Shown piece by piece: positions 34,659 through 47,300 of a DNA stretch of 64,000 nucleotides. This DNA is from Solanum dulcamara. Its lineage: Eukaryota; Streptophyta; Magnoliopsida; Solanales; Solanaceae. How positions within the stretch are numbered: position 1 is the stretch's first letter; each line of letters begins with the position of its first letter. The notes below the pieces were generated by a model. The model was not told where the DNA came from. It did no database searches and saw nothing but the letters and a program-made list of their open reading frames with translations. The stretch covers positions 13,219,501 to 13,283,500 of the forward strand of contig NC_077247.1 of NCBI RefSeq assembly GCF_947179165.1. Reading direction: 5' to 3'. Both the position numbers and the translations under genes were made by a program.

Positions 34659-37600
34659 TAAGACCTCGAATATTGAAAAGACGGATAGAAGAAAAATTGC
34701 AGAAAAAGTGATCTAGTGCTAGTTCCCAAGGGTTGATCTATTGGTCGTAAGAAGTCCTACGAACTGTAGGAAAGCCTCATAGGAATTCACTGATGAAAGG
34801 AAATTTTTTTGAAGCGTTGGTTCTTCTTATGAGAGGATCTTATGGACCGTAGAAAGTCCTACAATCCATAGGAAGGACCCGTAAAAGTAGTTCAAAGACT
34901 TGAGTTTTTGGATTTTGGAAAGTTCGCAGGATGAGTTGACCTACGGATCTGATAAGGTTATACGATCCATATGAAGGGTTCATAGGGATGCCCTGAAAGT
35001 TGGGAAATTTGTCTATGTGTGGAACCATTTGATGAGGAGGGTCTACGATCCGTAAAGAGTTCTACGACCCTTATACTCGAATCGTAGGATCAATGTACAA
35101 ATCTAGTAGCTACTCTTTTTGTTCATTTTCTATGGACAGGTCCTATGACCAGTAGAATATATCCCCCCTCGAGATGAGAGGGAAGGTCGATTCGACTCGA
35201 ATTTTGGACCTGATCTTGAATCCTACACTGATCTGAGAAGTGCTAATTCGGTTCGCATAGACTTCATTCAAGAATGCTCCGACCTCAGACTCTTTCTTCC
35301 TGACCTATTTGACTCTCTAGTCGTAGTTATTTAGGTGGTATTCTGAAATGCGAATAAACATCCGGCAAAGGCACACATAGCTCATGGGAGGTGACACCAA
35401 CTGTACGTAGGAGTTTGGTCAATTTTTTAGAATGATTTTTATGAGAAAGGTTGACGGATCGTAGGTCCCTCCAACAACTTTTACGTAAGGGTATTTTGGA
35501 CTTTTTTCTTTCATTTAACTCCTAATTAATTATATCATTTTGGACTATTTTGGAAGTCTTATATTTACCCAAACTCTTCCAACTCACCCTAGTCCCTCTC
35601 ATTTTCTCAAACTCACCTAAGGATTCAAGGTTTTCTCTAAAGTCTTCCTGCCTAAGAAAGAGCTAGGGTTTCAAGGATCTTCAAGGTTTCAACCTTGAAC
35701 CTCCATTGCTTTTTGGGCCTTGATGTGAGGCCAAAAATACATATTTTTAGTCATTGTTTACCTCATATTTCATATTTTTATTTATCCGTTTTGAGCATAA
35801 ATTCTATGGACCATGCTAAATTATATATTTTATTTGTAAGATTAATTTGATATGAAAATGAAAAATTTGAAGGCAAAACAAATTAAATATAGAAGATTAA
35901 AGAAGAAAATCAAGAAGGTAGGTTAATGGATTAAATACAATATAATATTAATATTTACATATCCTGCAGAGCCTAAAAAGAGAGGATGAATTAAAATTTT
36001 TAATACACTTCCATGTGGCAGCAGAGGAACATTGTCGAAAGTTAAGAGGGTTGCAGTGCAACAGTACACGCACGATCCAATTTTTTTCGGTTTTGGATTT
36101 TTCAATTAGTTTTGGACTAAGTTATTTTATTTTGGAGTTTTTCCCACACCTATAAATATTTTATAAAATTTGTTTTTGGGGAATTAACTTTTTAACTTTT
36201 TTCCCTAGGGTTCTTTTCTTCTTCTTTTTTTCTTAAGACATTAGTAGATAAAGACCCTTTATTCTGGGGTTGCTACAAATGATTGTTGAACATTAATTTT
36301 AAGGATGAAGTTGGTTATTGTTTCTATTACTCCTATATTCTTGATTCTACTATTTTAATGCTTGATCACCATTAGAATAAATTTGTTGTCTGCTTGAAAC
36401 TCGAGAGACGGAAAGGAGATAGAACACTAGATTATAGGAAACAAGTTTGTTCGAAATTGTTTTAGAATAATTCGTGTATAGGATGCCCGTGACATGTACC
36501 TATACACCATGTTTGGTTACTAGACAAGATGATGTGATTCACGCATCTTTGTTGGTTCATGCTTATCCCCGCTCAACGACGTAGTTAGGCTGTTAACCAA
36601 GGAAGACAATTAGAGGTCGAGAGACCATGATTTTAAAATCAACCCTATAAATCAGTAATTTGATAACCTTCTAAAATCTATGAAAGAGATGTGAAATATG
36701 AATTTTTAATACGCTGCAGCCCTGGAATTTTCCTAATAATATTTTAAGTTTACTTTATTATTTAATTATTGTAATTTGTAGTATGAAAATATTAATAGTA
36801 TTATTTTTATTTTGATTAAATAAATAATTAGATTTAATATAATTTAGAAAAATAGTTAGTTGACAAGTCTATGTGGGTTCGACAATTCGATTTCGAAAAG
36901 GGCCACTGTATTACTTGTGAGACTGCGTGCTCTTGCGTGTGCTTTGGTAGAAATAGGCCTTGATTACCAAGGTATGTATGAATTCACCAATGGATCCCTT
37001 TCATCCATTGGGTCCCAAAAGATCTTAATTCTCCAAGTTCAATTTCACCAAATTCAGTAAGGGTTTCATGTCAATTTTTTGTAGGTCTTTCTCAATTGAT
37101 TTCAATTAATCTTATTCACTATGTTATGCATGAATTTACTATTACACATGATTTTAACTTGATTTAATATGGATCCATGCCTTATGCCATGATTTTCACC
37201 TATGAACTATGAATTATGATTATGATTTTTGATGAAGGATTTATGTATGTTGTATGAACATGACAAACTATGTTTCAAGGATGTTTACAAGTAAGTACCA
37301 ATGAACTATGAAAGATTTTCTCACAATATGAAGGAATCATGATTTAAATGCTTAGAATTGTAAGTGTCTATATGAATTATTTTATGATCATGATTTTTAA
37401 CGAGCTATTCTTATGATATATTTTATGATGTGGATTGGTATAAATTATTTCCTTTCCTAATAATATGTATGATAAATGATTTGATTATTCTTCTGGGACT
37501 AATTTAGCATCGAGAGAATTTTGTGGTGGAGAATTGGTAAGGGAGAGTCTATTAGCAACCTCTAGACCCAAACTACGTGACCCCATAGGTTTTCCTTAAT

Positions 37601-38290
37601 TGGCCTAGTTAGTGGATCCACATATAACACATGATAATGATTATGAAGCATAGTCTACCTTGGCAAGTAGCCTTTCTCTTCTTAGTGTGGGAGTTACATC
37701 GGATTCCATGTTATAGCTCATATGATCTTAAATGTCGGTTAAGGTTAATATCCCCCAAAATGAACTTTGTTTTTTACAAGCTTTCTTATGTCTTTTAAAA
37801 TGATGTATTGACTTTATTCCATATCTTATGATTTACTTTCATGTTTTAAGGGATTCTTGGTCTTTCATCTCACGTCTTGTGCTCATTATGATATCATGTT
37901 TACCTTCTACATGTTTTCACATACTTAGTGCATTTCATGTACTAACACGTACTTTTGCCTACATTGTCTCATAATGTAGGTTCCGACTTATGCTCCCACA
38001 CATGGGTAACCCTTATAAGTCTTATGTTTTCTTTTCATTACTTTTAAACTATTATGTTTGAGTGAGCTAGGGGTTGTCATAAGCCCCTGTCATAGTTAGT
38101 AGAGGCATTGTTAGAATATGGTCATGTAGTTTCGTCTATACTAATGTTTGTTTTAAGTTTTCTTTTCTATCGAGATTGCTATGTTAAGATATATCTTTCG
38201 CATATATGATTTTCTTTTTATTTCTTTCTTACCTTATGTATGCTATGCTAAGAGGCTTATTTGGGGTCTCTTGGGATCCTAAGCGTCATG
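34659..38290 (+). mobile_element. Solo Tekay-like LTR inserted in R1 integrase
   Basis: Read on the plus strand: start ttaagacctcgaatattg (compare TGTAAGACTCC of T2), a zone of tacgatccgta/cctacgacc words (34735-35110), promoter-proximal text, the 'accaatggatccctttcatccattgggtccc' block (36985-37015), 'tcataatgtaggttccgacttatgctcc' (37965-37995), and an end 'gctaagaggcttatttggggtctct...gtcatgtcacg' that matches the reverse complement of 22215-22275. Integrase codons flank it on both sides, so it is a solo LTR. Length 3.6 kb, or 2.4 kb without its own insertion. Ends are imperfect and a target duplication is only suggestive. Confidence 0.75.
35724..36955. mobile_element. 1.23-kb insertion with 8-bp flanking direct repeat
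   Basis: GGCCTTGA occurs at 35716-35723 and again at 36956-36963. Removing 35724-36963 restores continuous LTR text (ccttgattaccaaggtatg). The inserted DNA starts TGTGAGGCC and has a TATA-like tataaata at 36151 and a late 'gtgggttcgac' word, features that suggest an LTR. I see no inverted terminal repeats. An 8-bp repeat is longer than the 5 bp normal for LTR elements and is the length made by hAT transposases, so its class is open. Confidence 0.6.
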
Positions 38291-39130
38291 TCACGTCAAC
38301 ATATTTTCTTCCCTTATAACAATGAAACTTCATTTTCTTTTCAACTGCATTCCCTATTTGTTCATGAATCTTCTTTATTATATCATCCTTTTTCATACCA
38401 ACAAGATTAGAAAAATCATTAGTAGGCAAAGATAATATATAAAGGAGAGTAAGGGGGTTGAATCCATATACACCTTCAAAAAAGAGTCTTACAAATAGAA
38501 TAATAGAGGTCTTATTATGAGCAAATTCCACAATATGTAAGTAACATTCCAAGAAGTCAACTTTCCTTTCAAAATAGTCCTCAACTTATTCCCTAATGAT
38601 TTGTTAACCACTTTCAATTGCCCATCAGTTTGCTGGTGAGAAGATGTAGTAAATAGCAATTTAGTTCTCTACTTTCCCCAAAGAATTCTCCAAAAGTGAC
38701 TTAGAACTTTGCATCCTTATCACTAAAAATAGATCTAGGTATTCCATGCAATTTAGCCACTTTCTTTACAAATAAGTCAGCCACATGAGATGCATCATTA
38801 GTCTTTTTGCATGGGATAAAATGAGTCATTTTAGAAAATCTATCTACTACCACAAATATACTATCCTTATCAAATTTATTCCTTGGTATCCCCAATATGA
38901 AATCCATAGAAATATCAATCCAATGGGAATTAGAGATAGGCAATAGAGTATAAAGACCACGCGATAATGTTCTAGACTTAGCTTGTTCAAATTCAGGACA
39001 ATGAGAACACACTTTTTCAACATTTTTTCTCATGCTAGCCCAATAAAATGTTAGGAAGGTATATCTAGAGTTTTGGATACACTAAATTGTCCCATTATCC
39101 CTCCACAATGTGCTTTCCTGACAAATAGTT
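38291..39130 (-). pseudogene. Integrase zinc finger and core of R1
   Basis: From the right: a zinc-binding part (39130-39000, ending CSHCPEFEQAKSR); core start with LYTLLPISNSHWIDISMDFILGIPR, DSIFVVVDRFSKMTHFIPC and LHGIPRSIFSDKDAKF (38970-38701), giving both Asp landmarks (ISMDF, FSDKD); then in a new frame HIVEFAHNKT...VYGFNPLTLL and IHEQIGNAVEKK...KGRKYV (38552-38300). The Glu region between 38700 and 38560 is frameshifted but partly readable. It continues at 34658 beyond the inserted LTR. Reina/CRM-type wording. Confidence 0.84.
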
Positions 39131-39199
39131 CACATAAAGAGCAATTAGGAACATTCAATTTATTTTCCTTAAATTTAAATTCGTCTTGAAGATTAAATT

Positions 39200-40800
39200 T
39201 TTTTAAGGACCCAACTTAGATTCAACAAAAATCTCACCAAAATCAGATTTATTAAGAAATAGTAACTTGATTTGGTCAAAACCCAACAACGTTGAAGTAA
39301 GAGTAGAGATCAAAACATACCTTCTTGAGAGCATATTAACAACCACATTCTTCTTTCCTTGTTTGTAGGCAATTACATAAGGAAAAGTTTCAATAAACTC
39401 CATCCATTTAGCATGCCTATGACTAAGTTTACCTTGTCTCTTCAAGTACTTTAATTACACATGATCAGTCATGACCATGAATTCTCTAGGCCACAAATAG
39501 AGCTTCCATGTAGCTAATGCCCTTACCGAGGCATATAGCTCCTAATAATAAGTTTAGTAGTTCAATGTTTCTCCACTTAGCTATTGACTAAAGTAGGCAA
39601 TTGTCTTGAGGTATTGCATCAAAAAAATACCTATGCCCTTACCAAAGACATAACACTCAGCTTTAAAAGACTTAGAAAAATTAGGTAATTGCAAAAGAGA
39701 AGTAGAGCATAGTTTATCTTTCATCAAGTAAAATGCATCATCTTATTCCTTTACCTATGTAAAAACCTTATCTTCCTAAATAACTTCAGTTAAAGGAGCA
39801 ACAATGGTGCTAAAGTCTCACACAAACAACCTATAAAAATTTGCAAGGCCATGAAAAGTCCTTACTTCAATTACACTGTTAGGTTTAGGCCATTGTTTTT
39901 ATTACCTTAATTTTCTTATCATACTTCAACTCCCTTAGAATTGATTACAAAACCTAAAATAATCACATAATCCACAAAAAAGTAACTTTTTTAGATTAGA
40001 AACTAAGCGCTGATTTCTAAGAACTTCTAAAACTTATTTTGGTGCTCTAGGTGTTCATCTAGATTTTTAAAAACAATCAAAATGTCATCAAAATACACCT
40101 CAACAAATTTTCCATGGAAATCTCTAAAAACATTAGTCTCATGAAAATTGGTGCATTAGTCAAGCCAAAGGATATAATTAACCACTCATAAAATCCATAT
40201 TTGGTCTTAAAAGAAGTTTTCCATTCATCTCGAGTATTCATACAAATCTGATGGTAACCACTCCATAGATCAATTTTAGAAAAGCTTTTGGAGCCGTATA
40301 GTCAGCCTAGAATATCAACAAGACGAGGGATAGGATGGTAATACTTTACCATTATCTTATTGATGGCTTGAAAATCTATGAACATCCTCTATGTTTTATT
40401 CTTTTTGAGTACCAATAGGATGGGAGTAGAGCATGGGCTCATTCTCTCTCAAAGAAAACCCTTTCCAAGTAAATCATCAACTTGTCTTAGTAATTATTTG
40501 GTCTTTTCAGGATTGCTCATACTGGCAGGACATTAGGAAGTTGAGACCCCTGCACAAAGTCTATTTGGTGCGCAATCCCTCTCAAAGGTGGCAATCCCTT
40601 TGGAGTGTCATTAGGTAAACATCTTGAAAACTCTGCAAAAGAGAAGAAAACCTATTTCGTAAACAAGGAGTTAGTTGTTCAAACTTAAACAACACTTCTC
40701 TAAAAGTAAGCAGTATTATGGGAAGCCCCTCTTTTGTAGCGTTCAAACACTCTTTGGATTTCATAGAAGACTCTTCTTTTCCCCTTCCGTAGCTTCTTTC
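39200..40800 (-). pseudogene. Reverse transcriptase and RNase H of R1
   Basis: From the right: SSLLQSFQDVYLMTL (about 40660-40610), the start of the RT region; a fingers/palm part broken by stops and frameshifts; [10 protein letters not shown] and then [10 protein letters not shown] (about 40170-40085), where the YxDD-type active site is present as FDD; RNase H remnants to 39450; and its end [32 protein letters not shown]...LSRRY (39445-39300). Many stops. The active site is recognisable only by combining frames. Confidence 0.8.
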
Positions 40801-41590
40801 CTCCCACCAAAACTTTTTATTTTTTTTACTTAAACCCTCTTTTAACTCTATACTTTTATTGTTGCCCTCTCTCTCTTTCTCTCGACCGTGTCTCTTTTTT
40901 CCTATCTCTTGGCCCTTTCTTTTTTCCTCAAGATCACTTTTTATCTATTTCCTTTGTTTTTCCATTATTTCTCTCAATCATTTTTGATCTTCAAACACTT
41001 GAGAAGGATATCATAGTGCAAGAGTAAACTTCTCACCATTATGCAAAAGACTATACCTATTCTTTCTCACATAATGAGTAGTATCCCTATAATATCTCTA
41101 AGGTCGGAGAAGTAAAACATGACATGCTTGCATTGGAACTACACAAAAAAGAATTTCATCTTCATACCTACCAACATTGAATGAAATCATGCATTATTTG
41201 TTTACTTTTACTTGTCCACTATTATTCAACCATTTTATCCTATATGGGGTAGAGTGTTCATGTATGCAATTCCTCGTTTATCCACCAAGTATGAACTCAC
41301 CACATTTGCACTACTTCCCCATTAATAATCATAGAATAAGTCTTTTCTTTTATCCCATACCTAGTATAAAAACAAATTCTTCCTATCCAATTCATCAATA
41401 CTACCCAAATTGATATTCATAATTCTCCTAACCACCCTAATTATACAATCATTAGGCAGTTCTAAATCATCCTCCTCACATATAACTCCTCCCTCTTATT
41501 CTTCGCTCCTAGTTTTATTCACTCTCTTATTCTCCATTCTCTCTAAGAATAATGTTTCTTCTACTTAGACATTCATGCAACATATGTCCC
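40801..41590 (-). other. R1 gag-pol linker, protease not recognisable
   Basis: By position this should hold the zinc knuckle and aspartic protease of R1. I can read only fragments (a basic, Glu-rich stretch near 40930-40830 on the minus strand) and no clear D-S/T-G motif. Probably decayed beyond recognition or partly deleted. Confidence 0.4.
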
Positions 41591-42208
41591 CTCTTTATTT
41601 GACCATGGCTTCTTTGAGATGGTGTTTGGCCGACTTCTCCATGAGTTATTTTGTTGCTTTTTCTTAATTTATTTTTCTAGTTTAATGGAGAAATTGAATA
41701 ACTCATCTAAAGTTACATACTATTGTATCTCTACTACACAGTTATTTCTGTAGTTAAACCAGTTAAAAACCTAGCCATTGTAGCCTCGTCTTTCTCTATG
41801 CAGTTAGCTTGTATCATAGACATACCCATGGTTTTGAAGTACTCATCCATGGACATGGATACTTGGCTAAAGTGTTGGAGGAGAAACTGAAGATCTCTTT
41901 AAAACTATGATGGCACAAACCTCTTCCTCATCACCCTCTTAATCTCTGACCAAGTAGCAATAAGAGGTAGCTCATTTGCAATCTATCCCTAGAAAGCTTT
42001 TTTCTCCAAGAAGAAGCATAATCAGAATACTCAACAATGGCAAGTTTAACCTTTTTACCCTCAGAGTAGTTATGGAGGTCAAAGACTGTTTCAACTTATC
42101 TATCCCAATCAAGATACAAGTTTGGGTTCCTTGTTCCCTTGAAAGATTGCATCTTCATCTTTATACTACTTTGATTATTATATTCTACTCTACCTACTTG
42201 TCCTCTTC
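41591..42208 (-). pseudogene. Gag fragment of R1
   Basis: Minus-strand reading MKMQSFKGTRNPNLYLDWDR, then HNYSEGKKVKLAIVEYSDYASSW, DQVAIRG-like wording with frame changes, MDEYFKTMGMSMIQANCIEKDEATMARFLTGLTTEI is the retrotransposon gag domain typical of Reina/CRM chromoviruses. Gag forms the particle in which reverse transcription occurs. The upstream end is cut at 42208 by the inverted LTR pair, so no PBS or 5' LTR in the right orientation is linked to it. Confidence 0.8.
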
Positions 42209-43264
42209 TGTCATACCCTAATTCTACATCCTTGGCATGACTGACACTTAGAAACCATTGTTAGTTCCTACGCGAACTCTTGACCTGGCTAAACTCACTA
42301 AGCGGAAGATCATAAAAAACATACTTATATAGGCATAATAATTTGAAATAAACTTAAATTTCTCAATTAAAACTCAATGCTCAAATATATATGTGAGATA
42401 TAACTCAATCTTTTCAAGAAAAATCTTGAATGAATAAACCTGAATAAACTCAAACTATGTCTGACTAGTCTATCAAGCCTCTAAATATGACTATAAATGG
42501 GTACCGGGATAGTTCTATAGTTACGTCAAAATACTAATAATAAAGACAAAAAATTAAAGACTCAAGAGAGCCTCTAAATGCAAAGAGGTCTCACCAAAAG
42601 CTTAGTAAAAATCTGATCATTGCCTGATGATGCAGCACCAAATGCCGTCAGTACAGGGAATGTATGGAACTGTAAAATAGTTGAAAAGAAACTTATTCAA
42701 GTTGAGTTGACTATCTTTGAGTAAGTTTTTTTCTAGTTATTTTATATACCGTACATTTCATGTACTGACACCATTTGGCGTTGCATTATTTTATGATGCA
42801 GATATATGTAATAGAGATCCTCAATAGGCGCATCATTGAAAATCAGTTTTCTACTCAGCTTTGGTGAAACCTCTTTGCATTAAGAGGAATTCTTGAGTCT
42901 TTATTTCAGTCTTTCATTTCAGTATTAGTACTTTATTTTGAAGTAATCATGGGCCTATCCCAGTACCTATTCAGATTCAATATTCATAGACTTCATAGAT
43001 TAGTTAGACAAAGTTTAAGTTTATTCAGTTTCATTCTTTTGATATGCCTTGAAAACATTGAGTTATATCTCTTATATGTATATTTGAGCTTGAGTTTTAA
43101 ACTAAGATAGTGGAGTTTACTTTCTCTTATGTATGCCCATATGAGTTACTTTTTATAGTTTAAGTCTTCCTCTTAGTGATTTAGCTAGGATAAGAGTTCA
43201 CTTGGGAACTAACAATGGTTTTTAAGTGTCATCCATGCCTAGAGTGTGGACTCAAGGTATGAAA
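42209..43264. repeat. Large inverted repeat made of two partial LTR copies
   Basis: Arm 1 (42209-42698) is the reverse complement of arm 2 (42719-43264), with a 20-bp spacer. Matching landmarks: tcataccctaattctac against the reverse of ctcaaggtatga; gttagttcctacgcgaact against agttcacttgggaactaac; aaagaggtctcacc against ggtgaaacctcttt; ccgtcagtacag against tgtactgacacc. The copies have diverged noticeably. The outer ends are LTR 3' ends; both copies stop at the same internal LTR position. Transcription through both arms would give a long hairpin RNA. Confidence 0.85.
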
Positions 43265-43268
43265 AACT

Positions 43269-43280
43269 TGGTATCAGAGC
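43269..43280 (+). other. Primer-binding site (initiator Met tRNA)
   Basis: TGGTATCAGAGC is complementary to the 3' part of plant initiator-Met tRNA, the usual primer for Ty3/gypsy minus-strand DNA synthesis. It follows the LTR end of arm 2 by a few bases and precedes the gag fragment by about 200 bases. Confidence 0.88.
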
Positions 43281-43475
43281 ACATAGTTCAAAAGTCCTAG
43301 GATATCTACGAAGCTGAGTCTAGTAGAGTCCTTAATAGTGTGAAGCGCGCCACATCGATAATATGGAGGCTATAAGACTTTAGGAATTGTTTCACTTCGT
43401 TTTTACTCTAATTCGTTCTATAGAAATTAACTCTATGATATCTCCTTCTAATTCATGCATTCACATTTTCAGATC

Positions 43476-44350
43476 ATGCCTTCCAAAAGAACTTTAAGTC
43501 ATAGGAACATTGTAGAGAATAATATTCCACCACAGTTCTGAATGCAGACCCAGAACCGAGCGCGAGAAGAAGATAATGAGAATGAGAATGGGACTCTAGA
43601 GGTTATCATAGACTACTCATCCTACTATAGCTTTAGAGAAAGAATTTAGGGCAGCTATCTCTATGCTCACACAATTTATGGCTACTCAGATAGGCCGTTA
43701 TTGTATCCTCGTCCTGAGCTCTAGTTCTTAAGAATCATCTACTGTTAATAAGATTAGGGTCATTATGAGGATGAACCCATGAATATTCACTGGATCCAGA
43801 GTTTAGGTGGACCCCTCAGAATTTTGTTGATAACATGTGGAAAATCTTAAAGGCAATGTATGCGACTGAGATAGAGGGAGTTGAATTTGTCTCCTATCAG
43901 CTGAAGGATATTACTAGTGTCTGTTATGACTTATGGGAGGAAATTCAATGTAAGGATGTTGAACCCATAGTTTGGGATGAATTTGAAAATGCATTCCTTG
44001 ACCTTTCCTTTCCACGAGATCTGAGAGAAGCAACGTTTGAGGAGTTTGTTAACTTAAAGCAGGAGAGGATGATTGTCAAAGAGTATAGCCTTATGTTTAA
44101 TCAGCTGTGTAGGTATGCTCTTTAAATGGTTCCAAATGTGAGGGAAAAGATGAGGAAGTTTATTTCTGGCTTGATCAGACATCTGAAGAAAGAGTGTCAA
44201 GCATCTTTGTTTATATCAAAAATGAACACCTCCAAATTCATGGTGAATGCTCAATAAGTTGAGGAGAATAAGAAGAAGGATAGGGAGGAACACCAAAGTA
44301 AGAGGTCAAATCCACAGGTAATGAGGGAAACAATTAGAAGGGTGGAAATG
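43476..44350 (+). pseudogene. Gag fragment of a plus-strand gypsy element
   Basis: An opening ATG at 43476 gives MPSKRTLSHRN and then a stop. The clear gag domain is 43835-44122: GVEFVSYQLKDITSVCYDLW, WDEFENAFLDLSFPRDLREA, FVNLKQERMIVKEYSLMFNQ. It continues after a stop with VREKMRKFISGL and a basic tail to 44350. The PBS and LTR arm upstream give its direction. It is cut at 44351 by the 3' LTR of T1, and no further part of this element is seen. Tekay-like by gag wording. Confidence 0.85.
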
Positions 44351-47300
44351 TGTCATGACCCAAGATAGGCCCTCGGTGTTACACGATGATTAGTATTCCC
44401 GAAGAAACCCCAACCAAGCCTCTTAGCATATCATAAGTATACATAAGGCAACAATAAAGCAAAAACTCATAAATGTCCAAGAATATAGCATAACTAGAAT
44501 GAATTAAGACAATATAGACTCCATACACATATCAAACATTCCTCTACATGTCTAAAATAGGCGGGAACTAGAAAATGTTCCTAGGTCACCATCAAGAAAA
44601 GAAATGACATAACATGGAATAGTCTCAATATACCAAAAGTTGAAGAATTAAAATAAAAAATGAAAGATAGACTCGACTTGCAGTCAAAGCATGCTAACTA
44701 ACTACACAATCTTAAATGGATCACCAACTAGCCAGGCAATGAAGTATGCATTAGCACGTTAAAGTGCACTGAGTATGTAGGAAATGTAATGCCTAATAAA
44801 ACCATATTGTGCAAATGACCATTTCAAATAGCTTGTTAAAAGAGGTAGTTAAATCATAAGTAGAAATGAGAAGAGTCAATGCATAATAAACCATCAGTGT
44901 ATCATGTAAAAGTAAAGGATAAGATTAGTCATTTAAAACAACATAAAGGACCATATATATGTGGGAGATAACTGTGATCCACAATAAGACCATGAGATCT
45001 ATAACATGGAATTCCGGTATATCCTTATAAAATGGAAAAAGGGGAATCTACTTGGCTAGGTAGACTCTACCCTGCTAAATGGGTAATCATGCTACGTAAA
45101 ACACTAGCTAGAACATATTGGCAATAATCCTACCGTGGAAATAAAGTTAAGGGACTAGAGATTGCTACTAAGACTTTTGGTGGAGCCCCCACCTCAAAGT
45201 CCTCTCGGTGCTAAGTCAACATCCACGAAATACATATCATTATACTAAATCATACTTGTCATAAATCATAGGAATTTTATAAATCATAATTCATAAAACT
45301 TGTTCATAAGAATAGCTCATTATCATGTGATTCATGCAATGTGGGTGTATACCTTCCATCATTACACATCCTCTTTTATAAAGACTATCATTAGGTTACT
45401 AATTCATTATTAAGGATCTTAAGTCACCCTTTCACTAACTTGCTTGAACACTTGAAATTCCATGATCATGACTCATACTTGAAATTAAGGTAAAAACATT
45501 GGTTCACAAGTAATTGACATAGAAATTATGAAATTGAATTGAAAATATGCATAATCATATAATTTATATCATCCCTTACATAATAAATGAAAATAATATC
45601 CATTGGAAGTATAATTGAAAATGCCCATCATCCATGCCATGAATCCTAAAGAAATAATATAGGAAATTCATAGAAAAATACTTTAATTCCATTCAATAAT
45701 CATTAATTCATATTGAAATAGCACCATAATCATAGTTTAAAATCATAATTCATGTAACTAAAATAGAAATCACTAGACCCATAAAATACATACTTGAATT
45801 GATTGAAAAAGATGAGAATTTGTTGGGCTCCATGGGTCAAAGGTATCCTTGAATGAATGCCCACATGCCTTAAATGAGAATCTAGAAGAAATTTGAAGAA
45901 ATTTTTAGTTTTTAATGAATACCTTGAGAGAATTACTTGAATGTCTTCAATGGTGATTTGAGAGCGTTTGTAGAGAGAGAATTATTTGAAATAGATGAAT
46001 TATGAAAGAACGAGTGAGAATAGGAATTTCGAGTAGTTAATTGTCATGACCCAATTTCTTATGCCGTGATGACACCTGCTGACACCCACCAGTAGGTAAG
46101 TCTAACCCTAAATCCTTAGCCCGAAACCAAACGCAATATGCTATCAAGCGGAAGATAAATAAAGAAAGTGGAAAGTAAGTAGTAATGAGAAAAAAGAGTA
46201 TAATTGAAACAAATACAAGAAACCACCCCAAGACCTGGTATCAGTTAGTAATTGAGCATCTAACCCCAAAAGGAAGTACAAGGATTTTCCAAATATAATA
46301 TAAGTACATACAATCTTTGAAAGCAAGTAAAGACTAGTCCTAATCTGGGATGAATGGAAATTGGTAACTCCGAATGCTAGGAGCTCAGCAAATCTCTGAA
46401 TCAAAAGCTACTCCGCACCAGTCCAATTCAGTGGCGATAACCCGTACTATGATCTATTGGGGCAAAAGTGTAGTATGTGTACCAAATGAATGGTACTCAG
46501 TAGGCATAGGCCGACTGAGCAACACATATAAAGTAAGTATAATTAATATATAATCAGGTAAATACTGCAGAAGTAACTAAGAAGGAATTTTCACCATAAT
46601 GACAGGAAATAAGATAAGAAGACTAGGAACACAGATAAAGGAATAGAGTCGAAAAATGTACTTGAAACGCAATGCAATAGTTTATTAGCAGGATGAAGGA
46701 ATCATAGGAGTGTACTAATGAACTATTTTGACTGAGCCAAGCAAGAAGGACGAACCGCCATCCACTTAAATACAATGTAGACCAACTACAAATACAACCC
46801 AAAGGTACTAACTGCAAGTACAATAAGAGATAAGCACAAGTATAATTGGACAATAATCGATCAGACTCCCATAACCTCGAAAGGTACAAATAAGGACAAA
46901 TATACCCCTGACCCATATAAAATCAGGGGACTACACCATACAAGTATGCTGGTGATAAGCGATACTAATGGATGAAAGTCTATAGTAAAAACTAGTGACA
47001 TTATCAGTGGCTCTTAGAGATCAACAATAACAAGTGTATAGACCTACCACGACCCCTGACCTAGCAGGTGGGACCCATGCAACTCCCTCATCCAGTTCAG
47101 TTGTACACTGGCCAGAGGGGCCCATAAGGGATGCAGGAAGTTTGTATACACTGCTTGGGTCCGAATCAAGTCTCATATAGACAACTAGTATCTTCGTAGT
47201 TATAACGAAGATTAAGCAGCCAAGTCGATATAGAAAGAGAGACGTTGTTCCTAACATCAGTAAACCAGTAACCTCAACCATGAGCACCCTAAAAAGGGGA

